From positions 62,001 to 126,000 of the forward strand of contig NZ_CP095049.1 of assembly GCF_022919135.1 (NCBI RefSeq): 64,000 nt of DNA, given 5' to 3'. The notes beneath the pieces were generated by a model. It was not told the origin of the DNA and searched no databases. It saw only the letters and a list, made by a program, of their open reading frames with translations. Shown here piece by piece: positions 1-8,141 of the stretch. This DNA is from Hymenobacter cellulosivorans (GTDB taxonomy: Bacteria; Bacteroidota; Bacteroidia; Cytophagales; Hymenobacteraceae). The position numbers and the translations under genes are program-made. Numbering within the stretch: the stretch's first letter is position 1; each line of letters opens with the position of its first letter.

Positions 1-81
1 GCAGCGGCAGCCGTAAAAGCCAGTTTGAACAGCATCCGCCACGAATACGGCGGCAACATGCGCCTCTCTCCTCTTTTCCTT

Positions 82-543
82 ATGTATAGCAAAACTGAAG
101 CCGCTCAGCTACGCCAGGCTTTCTGGACTACGTTTGGGCAGTATATGGCTCCCGTGCCTTCGGCGGAGGGTGTCCCGACCAACTGGATTAACTACAAAAC
201 CGGGCTCAAGCACGTGTACTTCCGCCTGCGGGCCGATGTGCGCCACGCCACCATCAGTATTGATATTACCCATCCCGATGAAGGCCTGCGGGAGCTGTTT
301 TTTCAGCAGTTCCTGGAGCTGCGGCGCATGCTGGAGGAAAGTCTGGGCGAGGCCTGGACCTGGGAACCGCAGTTTGTGGACGAAAACGGGCAGACGATGA
401 GCCGCATCTACCAGGAGTTGCGCCCGGCCAATATGTTTGACCGGGAAGACTGGCCCAAGCTAATTTCCTTTTTCAAGCCCCGCCTGATGGCCCTGGACGA
501 GTTCTGGAGCGGAGCCCAATATGCCTTCGATGATTTGCGGTAA
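82..543 (+). CDS. DUF4268 domain protein
   Basis: A 153-residue soluble protein that matches the DUF4268 family as found in Bacteroidota. The N-terminus MYSKTEAAQLRQ, an internal NWINYKTG segment, a run of Phe/Gln before LELRRML, and a C-terminal SFFKPRLMALDEFW block are all family-typical. The function of the family is not known to me; it is often predicted to be nuclease-like or restriction-associated, but nothing here shows that. The start at 82 is chosen because family members begin at MYSK. The frame is open to the window edge, with further ATG (58) and TTG (25) codons upstream, so a longer form cannot be excluded. It is followed directly by a hairpin terminator. Confidence 0.85.
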   Translation: MYSKTEAAQLRQAFWTTFGQYMAPVPSAEGVPTNWINYKTGLKHVYFRLRADVRHATISIDITHPDEGLRELFFQQFLELRRMLEESLGEAWTWEPQFVDENGQTMSRIYQELRPANMFDREDWPKLISFFKPRLMALDEFWSGAQYAFDDLR

Positions 544-560
544 GGCACTGCTTACCAACC

Positions 561-597
561 AAAAAGGCTGCTCCCACGCTCGGGAACAGCCTTTTTT
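561..597. terminator. Bidirectional intrinsic terminator
   Basis: Stem AAAAAGGCTG...CAGCCTTTTTT with a loop of about 16 nt. There is a T-run on either strand, so it can end both the DUF4268 gene (+) and the convergent disordered-protein gene (-). Confidence 0.85.
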
Positions 598-618
598 GGC
601 TCTCTACGCCCTATTTTT

Positions 619-1053
619 TTAAGACTGGTTACCGCTCTTGATGCCCTGGCTTTGGCTTTCACCACCTTCACTCTGAGGGCCTTTGCTGGTGTGGGAGGTC
701 TGGGCGCTGGGCGTGCGCAACTGCGGCTCCCGGCTCTGGCCAGCCCCGGGCGTACCGCCCTGGTCGGCGTTGGGGCTGCTGTTGTTTACCTCATCGAGGG
801 TATGATAGCGGACGCCGTTGTTGCCGCCGCTGCCGGCCATAATGCTGGCAATACCGTCGGAAGAGCCGGAGTCGGACTCACTGTCGGGGCTGAAGCTGCC
901 GTCGCCGTCGCGGGTGCGGTCGTGGTGACGCAGGTTGGGGTCGGGGCCACCCTGGCGCATTTCGTCGCCTTCCTGGCGGTACTGCTCCTTGTCGTGCTCC
1001 CGGCGTTCCTGCCGCCGCGACTCGGCGTTTTCGTGCTCGTTGTCAGTATTCAT
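619..1053 (-). CDS. Hydrophilic, probably disordered protein
   Basis: A 144-residue protein of unknown function. It has no signal peptide or membrane segment. The first 40 residues are rich in charged residues (Glu, Arg, Asp, Gln). The rest is Gly/Ser/Asp/Pro-rich low complexity, ending in repeated Ser-Gln-Gly. The start at 1053 (MNTDNEHE) is preferred over the GTG/ATG codons further upstream because the upstream 34 residues do not match the later composition. The low-complexity makeup makes it look like a stress-type or spacer protein, but that is only a guess. The opposite strand also has an open frame of similar size, a by-product of the GC-rich codon pattern. Confidence 0.6.
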   Translation of the reverse strand: MNTDNEHENAESRRQERREHDKEQYRQEGDEMRQGGPDPNLRHHDRTRDGDGSFSPDSESDSGSSDGIASIMAGSGGNNGVRYHTLDEVNNSSPNADQGGTPGAGQSREPQLRTPSAQTSHTSKGPQSEGGESQSQGIKSGNQS

Positions 1054-1324
1054 AGCGCTGAGTTTACTATTGAAAATCAACTGTTTATACGCCAGCCAAT
1101 TTTCCTCCGGTGCCGAATGCCCAAATTTTACAAGTGCCCGGTTCAGCTCCGCCAACTGGCAAGGTCGGCCAATGTATAGGCTGGAATGGAGCCACTCTGC
1201 TTCCAGCTTGGCTCTAGCACTCTATATAGTTATTTAATAGTATTTGGCTTGATTTCTGCGCCCGGCAGGCCATAGAAAGACAGGTGTGGCACGGCTTATT
1301 CTTACCTCCTAACCCAAGTGTATC

Positions 1325-1756
1325 ATGCGTAACATTACTTGCTTACTGGGCCTACTGCTGGCCTCCGGCGCAGCTCTGGCCCAGCGCCAGCCCACTCCCT
1401 CGCGCTACCTGATGCTGGTGCGCGTCATCGATATATCGGTGCCGGGGTCGGAGCTCGGGCGCAGCTCTTCTCTAACGACTATTCAACCCGACGGTACCTT
1501 CAGCACCGAAGAAGTCCAGGTATTGCCCATTACCAGCATCAGCAAGAAAACAGCCAATGCCAGCATTGCCCGCTTTACCCCGGACTCGACCAGCAATAAC
1601 ATCCGCCGCCAGCGCTACGCCCAGAACACAGTGTACCAGGCCGAGGTGAAGAAACTAAATGAACTGAGTGCCCAGGGCTGGCAGCTGGTGAGTACCACCC
1701 AGGAAGCGGCTACGGTGCGTTATCTGTTTCGCAAAGACGCGGCCGTAACCCAGTAG
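1325..1756 (+). CDS. Small secreted protein, tandem family member 1
   Basis: 143 residues with a typical signal peptide (MRNITCLLGLLLASGAALA-Q, cleavage near residue 19). The mature part is about 120 residues with alternating hydrophobic residues, suggesting a small beta-rich domain. Near the C-terminus it has LNELSAQGWQLVSTTQE, a motif shared with the next two genes (LNEL.AQGW and VNEYTKAGW). No family with a known function is recognised. It is first of three tandem, same-strand, similarly sized secreted proteins, so duplication is likely. Confidence 0.7.
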   Translation: MRNITCLLGLLLASGAALAQRQPTPSRYLMLVRVIDISVPGSELGRSSSLTTIQPDGTFSTEEVQVLPITSISKKTANASIARFTPDSTSNNIRRQRYAQNTVYQAEVKKLNELSAQGWQLVSTTQEAATVRYLFRKDAAVTQ

Positions 1757-1811
1757 CGGCCGGGCTTACAAGCACGGTCCGGCAGTGGCGCTATCCTTTG
1801 ATTTTTGTCCG

Positions 1812-2171
1812 ATGAAGAAAACTTTCTGGGTTACGGCCCTGGTAACAGTGGCCTTCGGCAGCTGGGCGTTTTATCCCAAGCCCGCGGCCCCCGCCGAGTA
1901 CATGGAATTGTCGTTGCGCGAGGTGTACGGCACTCATACCCTGGTCATGATTCTGCCCACTGGTGAAATCAACGAGCAGAAGCTCGATGTCAGGGGCAAG
2001 AGCGACTACCGGTACCGGGGGCAACTTATACTCCGGCTCAATGAGCTGCGGGCCCAGGGCTGGACGGTAGCACAGCAGCAGGAATCCGAAACGGTGGTTC
2101 CCGATGCCCGGCACCCGCAGCTCAGCCCTGACTTTGTCCGCACCACGACGTATCTGCTGGAAAAGCCTTGA
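1812..2171 (+). CDS. Small secreted protein, tandem family member 2
   Basis: 119 residues. The start at 1812 (MKKTFWVTALVTVAFGSW) gives a clean signal peptide; the frame is open further upstream but that part does not look coding. The segment WAFYPKPA just after the hydrophobic core is nearly identical to WSFYPKPA in the next gene. The C-terminal LNELRAQGW motif is shared with the previous gene. Function unknown. A GC-rich hairpin follows. Confidence 0.7.
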   Translation: MKKTFWVTALVTVAFGSWAFYPKPAAPAEYMELSLREVYGTHTLVMILPTGEINEQKLDVRGKSDYRYRGQLILRLNELRAQGWTVAQQQESETVVPDARHPQLSPDFVRTTTYLLEKP

Positions 2172-2197
2172 GCCCAGCTGCCGCCAACGCATAGACC

Positions 2198-2225
2198 AAA
2201 GCCGCCCCGGAATTGGGGCGGCTTT
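2198..2225 (+). terminator. Hairpin terminator
   Basis: Perfect 11-bp stem AAAGCCGCCCC / GGGGCGGCTTT with a 6-nt loop, 27 nt after the stop of the preceding gene. The T-tract is short. Confidence 0.7.
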
Positions 2226-2420
2226 GCCGTTTTAGCTTCCAGCAGCGGAGCGCGTTTGCCTACCCTGCTTTCTTATCTGGGACAGGCGTACTTGCCGCGC
2301 TACCGGCTTTGGGAATGGCACCTGCTCAAGCTGGTTTGGAGCCTATGGCCGAGCTATTGCAGCGCGGCCTATTTGGGCTTACCTTGGCTGAGTTTCACAC
2401 CTTATCAATTGCTCTTTTTT

Positions 2421-2786
2421 ATGAAAAAAGCTCTACTTGCCGCCACGCTGACCCTGACTGCTCTGGGCACCTGGTCGTTTTATCCGAAACCCGCCGAGGG
2501 CGGCGGCACCATGATGGTTATCAGCAATATGTCGTTCGGCCTCGATGCCCAGGCTTCCATCATCACCATTGCTCCCGATGGAGGACAGAAGGAGAAGGAG
2601 CTCGACTTTAGCCGGGGCAGCGCCAAGCGTATGGCTGCCAACACGGCCATTGTGCACAAAGCGGCGCTGGCCACGGTGAATGAGTATACCAAGGCTGGCT
2701 GGCACGTCATCAGCAGCACGCCCAACAACATGACCAGCACCGGCAATACCGTCTTCAGCCAGACGGTGTACGTGCTGGAGAAGTAA
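2421..2786 (+). CDS. Small secreted protein, tandem family member 3
   Basis: 121 residues beginning at MKKALLAATLTLTALGTW, a signal peptide that aligns with that of the preceding gene and runs into FYPKPA. The C-terminal half holds VNEYTKAGWHVISSTPN and ends in VYVLEK, matching the YLLEK end of member 2. The longer open frame upstream from 2256 is Trp/Leu-rich and judged non-coding. Function unknown; likely exported to the periplasm or cell surface. Confidence 0.7.
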   Translation: MKKALLAATLTLTALGTWSFYPKPAEGGGTMMVISNMSFGLDAQASIITIAPDGGQKEKELDFSRGSAKRMAANTAIVHKAALATVNEYTKAGWHVISSTPNNMTSTGNTVFSQTVYVLEK

Positions 2787-2802
2787 GCTTGTCGGCACAC
2801 GC

Positions 2803-2840
2803 AAAGGGCCGCCCCACAGTGGGGCGGCCCTTTGTGCTTT
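2803..2840 (+). terminator. Hairpin terminator
   Basis: 13-bp perfect stem AAAGGGCCGCCCC / GGGGCGGCCCTTT with a 5-nt loop, 17 nt after the stop of the third tandem secreted gene. Confidence 0.85.
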
Positions 2841-2966
2841 ATCCCAGGTCCTGCCTGCAACAGCGTCCTGACTGATGACAGCAGAACCAGTCGATTCCTA
2901 CCTTATTTAGACAGCCTTCCCTGAGCCGGACTTTAGTGCAAGTATTTCTCAGCTGGCCACCGAACC

Positions 2967-3467
2967 TTATATACAAACCAGCAACCCTTGCTTGGCAATG
3001 GCAGCGTCGCCCACGAATTGCTTTAGCTCGTTGAAGCTGGTCACTAGCCAGTCTACAGTTTCCTCAGGCTTTTCCTCTTTGCTCCAGCCTACTGGATAAA
3101 TCTCCAGTTCGTCCATTGCCGCACTATCGTAGCGCAACCTGAATTCTGATTCGGACAAACGGCCCAGCGCCGCCGCGAATTGACTGACTTCGGCATTGGT
3201 GAGCCCCCGCGCCGGGCCGAGGCCGACGCTATGTTCTTCTTCATTCCCAATTACCTGCCCGCCATCCATTAAGTAAGCCAACTCCTCGGGACCTTCCCAG
3301 CCCGAACCCGTTAGCATAAAGTGCAGGCCGTGCCAGGCTTTGTCTAGGTCTAGCTCCTGACCAGCCGGCGCCAGCTCGTCCACTAAATCCAGGATCAAGT
3401 CGGGCTCGGCCAGCAGTTGCTGCAGTTGCGGCTCACTTACTTTCCTGAGTATCATAATCATGCCCAT
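2967..3467 (-). CDS. DUF1877 (YfbM-like) protein
   Basis: 166-residue cytosolic protein. The start MGMIMILRKVSEPQLQQLL and the following L.EPDLI..L block are the N-terminal signature of DUF1877/YfbM proteins. Other family-like features are the central LDLDKAWHGLHFMLTG segment and a Gly-rich turn, GPARGLTNAEV. The role of the family is not established. The start at 3467 is chosen for the MGM N-terminus; the upstream in-frame extension overlaps the terminator of the previous gene. It lies downstream of a second, divergent DUF1877-like gene on the same strand. Confidence 0.85.
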   Translation of the reverse strand: MGMIMILRKVSEPQLQQLLAEPDLILDLVDELAPAGQELDLDKAWHGLHFMLTGSGWEGPEELAYLMDGGQVIGNEEEHSVGLGPARGLTNAEVSQFAAALGRLSESEFRLRYDSAAMDELEIYPVGWSKEEKPEETVDWLVTSFNELKQFVGDAAIAKQGLLVCI

Positions 3468-3495
3468 AGCTGAACTGCGGTAAAGGTGAAACTCA

Positions 3496-3530
3496 ATAAA
3501 AACGACCATTCTGCCCTTAGAATGGCCGTT
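3496..3530 (-). terminator. Intrinsic terminator for the second DUF1877-like gene
   Basis: On the minus strand, AACGGCCATTCT...AGAATGGTCGTTTTT forms a hairpin followed by a T-run. It lies between the 3681-4259 gene and the downstream YfbM-like gene. Confidence 0.75.
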
Positions 3531-3680
3531 TCAAGGTAGGCAAATCAGAGGTTACTTAAACGCCGGGGCTGGTGAGCAGCGGGGCGGATAATACCCAAAG
3601 TGCGTTTTGATGGTGACTATTAATCCTCCGCAGCCCAGGCCAGGGAAAGTAAGAGCTTGCCGGAAGTTGGATCCGCAGAC

Positions 3681-4259
3681 TCAGCCCAGCAGCAGCAAGG
3701 CGCGGTTGGCGGCGGCTGTTTCCTGGATAAAGTGCTGTAGCTCCTGCTGCATCTGCCGTTCCGTTGGGGCAGGTCCCTGTTTCTCACTGGTTGGACGGCT
3801 ACTGTCCTCGTCCCAGGTAAAGGGTAGAGAATTGTCCATATCAAAAAATTCCCAACCATCGGGAGACAGGAGAACTTCGGGAGCAGCGGCGGGGCTTTCG
3901 GGCATTTCAGCCAACGCGCTGGCTAACGCGGTACTAAGCTTTAGCACCTGCGGAGCCCTGAATATTTGGGCATCAAAACCCAGTGACCAAGCATCTTTCC
4001 CGACCTGCTCCCCTTCGTTGACAATCATATGCCAAGCCGTGTGGCTGCACGAAACGAGTATAACCAACATTCTCCAGTCGTAGAAACGCCTTGGCGAATC
4101 AGCCGGACCCAGGTACGAAGCTATGTTGCCGGTCCGTTCATAGGCTTCTTCAGCGCGCTGGTACTCGTCCGCTTCCAGCTGAACCAGCTTTTCCGGATAT
4201 TGCAGGAACTCCTGCGCATCCGTATCCGAAATTGACCGAAGTTCACAGGACCTGCCCAT
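3681..4259 (-). CDS. Divergent DUF1877-like protein
   Basis: 192 residues from MGRSCELRSISDTDAQEFL. The N-terminus (LRSISDTDAQEFLQYPEKLVQL) aligns with the neighbouring DUF1877 protein (LRKVSEPQLQQLLAEPDLIL). The C-terminus (ELQHFIQETAAANRALLL) matches its ELKQFVGDAAIAKQGLLV. This suggests an old duplication, although the middle differs and the protein is longer. An alternative ATG at 4313 would overlap the upstream zinc-ribbon gene by 14 bases. No function is known. Small paralogous DUF genes of this kind can be immunity-type proteins, but no toxin gene is present here. Confidence 0.65.
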   Translation of the reverse strand: MGRSCELRSISDTDAQEFLQYPEKLVQLEADEYQRAEEAYERTGNIASYLGPADSPRRFYDWRMLVILVSCSHTAWHMIVNEGEQVGKDAWSLGFDAQIFRAPQVLKLSTALASALAEMPESPAAAPEVLLSPDGWEFFDMDNSLPFTWDEDSSRPTSEKQGPAPTERQMQQELQHFIQETAAANRALLLLG

Positions 4260-4299
4260 GAGGTGACGTTGAATCAGGTGTGCTTGCAGAGCAAAGGAA

Positions 4300-4653
4300 T
4301 TAGTGCCAATCATTGCCGCAATGACGGCATTGGCGGGCCTGGGGCGTGCGGGCAAGCAGGCCACAGCGAGGACACAGATTTAACAGCTTCTCGCGGCCAT
4401 GCGCATTGAAGACAGTAACGGCCGTGTTATACCGAAAAGCATCCGGTCCGTCGGCCAGCCTTTCCAGCAGTTGCTTATCGGTAATTAGCCAGCCCTTACG
4501 CGCACTAAGAATCTGCATTCTCTGCCGTACCGAGGCGGCCGTTACTGCCATCAGCTTCTCCGTCGTCAGTAGATGCTGCAATATGAGCTTCTCCTGCTCT
4601 GATAGAAGATGCCAGTGGTACGTAAGGATGTAGCTCACCGTCTCTTGGTCCAT
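4300..4653 (-). CDS. Small zinc-ribbon protein
   Basis: 117 residues beginning at MDQETVSYIL. The first two-thirds are helical and charged. The C-terminal 25 residues carry two CxxC pairs (CPRC and CRHC, spaced by 13 residues), a rubredoxin-like zinc ribbon. No DNA-binding or enzymatic family is recognised. Its stop lies close upstream of, or overlaps, the start of the DUF1877-like gene, so the two are probably co-transcribed. The longer upstream frame from 4710 runs into the terminator of the dehydrogenase gene and is rejected. Confidence 0.65.
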   Translation of the reverse strand: MDQETVSYILTYHWHLLSEQEKLILQHLLTTEKLMAVTAASVRQRMQILSARKGWLITDKQLLERLADGPDAFRYNTAVTVFNAHGREKLLNLCPRCGLLARTPQARQCRHCGNDWH

Positions 4654-4665
4654 GGAGTTATATGT

Positions 4666-4699
4666 AAAACGGCCGCCCTGTTTCCAGAACGGCCGTTTT
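4666..4699 (-). terminator. Intrinsic terminator of the acyl-CoA dehydrogenase gene
   Basis: AAAACGGCCG / CGGCCGTTTT, a 10-bp stem with a 14-nt loop, 18 nt past the stop of the dehydrogenase gene (minus strand) and just upstream of the zinc-ribbon gene. Confidence 0.8.
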
Positions 4700-4716
4700 A
4701 TGCAATGCATTAGGTC

Positions 4717-5949
4717 TTACTTGAACGCCTGAATTCCGGTAATATCAGCGCCGGTAATGAGCAGGTGGATGTCGTGGGTGCCTTCGTAGGTAATCACCGA
4801 CTCCAGGTTCATCATGTGGCGCATGATGGGATACTCGCCGGTGATGCCCATGCCGCCGTGAATCTGGCGGGCTTCGCGGGCTACCTGCAAGGCCATGTCC
4901 ACGGAATTGCGCTTGGCCATGCTGATCTGGGCGCTGGTGGCTTTGCCCTCGTTTTTGAGCATGCCCAGGCGCCACACCATCAGCTGGGCCTTGGTGATTT
5001 CGGTAATCATTTCGGCCAGCTTCTTCTGCTGGAGCTGGAAGCCGGCAATGGGCTTACCGAACTGCTCCCGCTCCAGGGAATACTTCAGGGCCGACTCGTA
5101 GCAGTCGATGGCTACGCCGATAGCACCCCAGGCAATGCCATAGCGGGCCGAGTCGAGGCAGCCGAGGGGGCCGCGCAGGCCTTCCACGTTGGGCAGCAGG
5201 TTTTCTTTGGGCACCTTCACGTTGTCGAACACCAGCTCACCGGTGCAGGACGCGCGCAGGCTCCACTTGTTGTGAATTTCGGGAGTCGTGAAGCCTTCCA
5301 TACCGCGCTCCACAATCAGGCCCTTGATGCGGCCCTGCTCGTTTTTGGCCCACACCACGGCAATCTGCGCCTCGGGAGAGTTCGAAATCCAGAGCTTGGC
5401 GCCGTTGAGCAGGTAGTAGTCACCCATATCCTTGATATTGGTAACCATGCCACCGGGGTTGGAGCCGTGGTCGGGCTCGGTGAGGCCGAAGCAGCCCAGC
5501 CACTCGCCCGAGGCCAGCTTGGGCAGGTACTTCTTGCGCTGCTCCTCCGAGCCGTAGGCGTAAATGGGGTACATCACCAACGAGCCCTGCACCGAGGCCG
5601 TGGAGCGCATGCCAGAGTCGCCACGCTCAATTTCCTGCATAATCAGGCCGTAGCTGATGTAGTCGAGGCCGCCGCCGCCGTACTCAGTGGGGATGGTAGG
5701 GCCAAAGGCACCCACGTCGCCGAACTTCTTGACGATTTCGGAGGGAAAATGATTGTCCTGGGCCCACTTTTCAATGCTGGGGCTGATTTCCTTCTTGACA
5801 AAGTCGCGGATGCTCTGGCGGATGAGCTTGTGCTCTTCGGTCAGCAGGCCGTCGATGTCGTAGTAATCGGTGAAGCCGGCGGCGTTCAACGAACCGCTGC
5901 GGTGCTCGGCTTTAGCCTTGGGCGAGAGGACGTCGGATTGGGATGACAT
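4717..5949 (-). CDS. gcdH: Acyl-CoA dehydrogenase, glutaryl-CoA dehydrogenase type
   Basis: 410-residue FAD enzyme of the acyl-CoA dehydrogenase fold. The block RSTASVQGSLVMYPIYAYGSE and GCFGLTEPDHGSNP closely resemble glutaryl-CoA dehydrogenase, which oxidises and decarboxylates glutaryl-CoA to crotonyl-CoA in lysine/tryptophan degradation. The catalytic base is E389 in ITYEGTHDIH, and the ARQIHGGMGI segment that contacts FAD is present. The start at 5949 (MSSQSDVL) is chosen because upstream residues extend a frame with no family match. It stands alone with its own terminator. The electron acceptor would be ETF, not encoded here. Substrate is inferred from similarity only. Confidence 0.9.
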   Translation of the reverse strand: MSSQSDVLSPKAKAEHRSGSLNAAGFTDYYDIDGLLTEEHKLIRQSIRDFVKKEISPSIEKWAQDNHFPSEIVKKFGDVGAFGPTIPTEYGGGGLDYISYGLIMQEIERGDSGMRSTASVQGSLVMYPIYAYGSEEQRKKYLPKLASGEWLGCFGLTEPDHGSNPGGMVTNIKDMGDYYLLNGAKLWISNSPEAQIAVVWAKNEQGRIKGLIVERGMEGFTTPEIHNKWSLRASCTGELVFDNVKVPKENLLPNVEGLRGPLGCLDSARYGIAWGAIGVAIDCYESALKYSLEREQFGKPIAGFQLQQKKLAEMITEITKAQLMVWRLGMLKNEGKATSAQISMAKRNSVDMALQVAREARQIHGGMGITGEYPIMRHMMNLESVITYEGTHDIHLLITGADITGIQAFK

Positions 5950-6182
5950 AACTGGGGGTTGGGTGGGAATCAGCCTCAAAGATAGAAGTTTCAGCATGCA
6001 GAACAGGCCCCGGGTGGGGTTGGTTCGGTGCGGCCGAAACAGCGGCGAAGTTTATGATATGCCGTATTCTTGTACACTGCCGGCCCTCCCTGATGGGGAA
6101 TCTTGCGTTTTTATATTCAAAACAGCTGATTCTTCCGTAGAGGGCACATTCCCTTCCGCCCTATCCTTCTGCCCTTCTGCAT

Positions 6183-7922
6183 ATGAGTCACGAAAAGAAA
6201 CTAAACGAGCTGGAAGCCACGGCTATCTGCGGCAACGATATTTCCTCCTCGTGCCTATACGTCTCGGCCCTGGCCATTGCCTATGCCGGACAGTACGCCT
6301 GGATTGCCCTGCTCATCGTGGGAGCGGTGCTGTTTCTGTTCCGCACGATTTACGGCGAAGTGGTAGGCGCTTTGCCACTGAATGGCGGCGCCTACAACGT
6401 GCTGCTCAACACGACCAGTAAGCGCAATGCCGCCCTGGCCGCCTGCCTCACCATTCTGTCGTACATGGCTACGGCCGTTATTTCGGCTAGTGAGGCCATG
6501 CACTACCTGCACACGCTCTGGCACGGGCTGCCCATTATCGGGGCTACGCTGGGGCTGCTGGGCCTGTTTCTGGTGCTGACCATCCTGGGCATTTCGGAGT
6601 CGGCGAAGGTGGCGGTGGCTATTTTTCTGGTCCACCTGGTGTCCCTGACTTTGCTGGTGGGCAGCGCCATCTGGTACCTAGCTACCCACGGCCTCGATAC
6701 CATGAGCCTGAATTTCCAGCTCCCGGTGAAAGGCGGCAGCGTAGTCAATGCGCTGTTTTTCGGCTTTAGCGCGGCCATGCTGGGCATTTCGGGCTTCGAA
6801 AGCTCGGCCAATTTCGTGGAAGAACAGGCCCGGGGCGTGTTTCCCAAGACTCTGCGCAACATGTGGATTGTGGTGAGCTTCTTCAACCCCGTTATTGCCT
6901 TTCTGGCCATTGCGGTGCTACCCATGGTGGAAGTCGGCCAGCACACCGAGACGCTCCTCTCCCACCTGGGCACTACCACCGGCGGCCGGTGGCTGGGCAT
7001 GCTCATTTCAGTCGATGCCGTAGCCGTGCTCAGCGGGGCCGTGCTGACCTCCTTCGTGGGCGTGAGCGGCCTGATGCAGCGCATGACCCTGGACCGGATT
7101 CTGCCCCAGTTTTTTCTCAAAGCCAACAAAGCCGGCAGCAACTACCTGATCCTGATTACCTTTTTCCTGCTCTGCGTATCGGTGCTGCTTATTACCAATG
7201 GGGAGCTGGGGCCGCTGTCGGGGGTGTATACTATTTCCTTTTTGTCGGTAATGGCCTTTTTTGCCCTGGGCAACTTCCTGCTCAAGAGCAAGCGGCCCAA
7301 GCTGCCGCGGCCGGTGTATGCGGGCATCACCACGGTGTTGCTGGCGCTGATTGGCATTCTGGTGGCCCTGTACGGCAACATCAAGATTCACCCCGACTAC
7401 CTGATTGTGTTTCTGCAGTACTTCCTGCCCACCATGGCCCTGGTCTACATCATGCTCAACCGCACGGCCATTCTGAACCTGATTCTGGCGGCAGTGGAGT
7501 CGGTGGCCGAGCATTCGCCGCGGTTTTCGCGCCTGGGCCGGCTGTTTGTGAAGCGGCAGCTAAAGGAGCTGCACAAGCAGGAATTCGTATTTTTCACCAA
7601 GGGCGACAATGTCTCGAACCTCAACAAAGTCATGGCCTACGTGGTAGAAAACGAGTTTACCAACCGCCTCAAAATCGTGACCCTGCTCAAGCCCGGTGAG
7701 GAATATCCGCAGGAGCTGCTAACCGACATTCGGGTCCTGGACCGCGCCTACGAGCAGATAGAGGTGGATTTTGTTACCATCGACGGCAAGTTTGGCCCCG
7801 AGCTGATTGACCGGCTTTCTACCGAGTGGAATATCCCTAAAAACTTCATGTTCATCGGCTCCCCCGGCAACCAGTTTCCCTACCACATTTCCGAGCTGGG
7901 CGGCGTGCGACTAATTATTTAA
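6183..7922 (+). CDS. APC-family amino-acid permease
   Basis: 579 residues, a polytopic inner-membrane transporter of the amino acid-polyamine-organocation superfamily. About twelve hydrophobic helices fill residues 15-445. The early unwound TM1 motif (CGNDISSSCLYVS) and the TM6 region (FGFSAAMLGISGFESSANFVEEQ) are typical. Residues about 450-579 form a soluble C-terminal domain, ending GSPGNQFPYHISELGGVRLII, which could be regulatory. The substrate cannot be read from sequence. It is a single gene, divergent from gcdH and convergent with the TonB receptor, from which it is separated by a bidirectional terminator. Confidence 0.88.
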   Translation: MSHEKKLNELEATAICGNDISSSCLYVSALAIAYAGQYAWIALLIVGAVLFLFRTIYGEVVGALPLNGGAYNVLLNTTSKRNAALAACLTILSYMATAVISASEAMHYLHTLWHGLPIIGATLGLLGLFLVLTILGISESAKVAVAIFLVHLVSLTLLVGSAIWYLATHGLDTMSLNFQLPVKGGSVVNALFFGFSAAMLGISGFESSANFVEEQARGVFPKTLRNMWIVVSFFNPVIAFLAIAVLPMVEVGQHTETLLSHLGTTTGGRWLGMLISVDAVAVLSGAVLTSFVGVSGLMQRMTLDRILPQFFLKANKAGSNYLILITFFLLCVSVLLITNGELGPLSGVYTISFLSVMAFFALGNFLLKSKRPKLPRPVYAGITTVLLALIGILVALYGNIKIHPDYLIVFLQYFLPTMALVYIMLNRTAILNLILAAVESVAEHSPRFSRLGRLFVKRQLKELHKQEFVFFTKGDNVSNLNKVMAYVVENEFTNRLKIVTLLKPGEEYPQELLTDIRVLDRAYEQIEVDFVTIDGKFGPELIDRLSTEWNIPKNFMFIGSPGNQFPYHISELGGVRLII

Positions 7923-8002
7923 GGAGTTAAGCTACTAACTTCCTGTCCTTGTAGGCAGCGCGAAGCAATCAGTACTCTGACATGTGCGGAGCCTTCTGAT
8001 AT

Positions 8003-8040
8003 AAAAAAGCCCCTTACTACACGCGGTAGTAAGGGGCTTT
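8003..8040. terminator. Bidirectional intrinsic terminator
   Basis: 15-bp stem GCCCCTTACTAC / GGTAGTAAGGGGC, flanked by A6 and TTT, with a 4-nt loop. It serves the permease (+) and probably the TonB receptor (-). Confidence 0.85.
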
Positions 8041-8141
8041 CTGGTAAAAGAGTGTTTGTCACTAGCAGAGGACGGATAGCCGCCGCTTGATGCGCGGAAT
8101 GTCGTTCCTCCTTGCAATGACCCGGGTTCTACCTGCGCACC

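Noticed and set aside
652..1179. Hydrophobic 175-residue frame on the + strand opposite the disordered protein
   Set aside because: Ala/Val/Gly-only composition mirrors the low-complexity minus-strand gene; no start context. The minus-strand protein is kept only with moderate confidence.
3540..3590. Minus-strand sequence resembling the 3' end of the dehydrogenase gene (GCGTTTAAGTAA with nearby CTGCTCA)
   Set aside because: Only about two short matches; too little to call a relic of a second dehydrogenase gene.
4765..5946. 393-residue open frame opposite the acyl-CoA dehydrogenase gene
   Set aside because: It is the antisense mirror of a well-recognised GC-rich gene, with Gly/Ala/His/Val-rich composition typical of such shadows.
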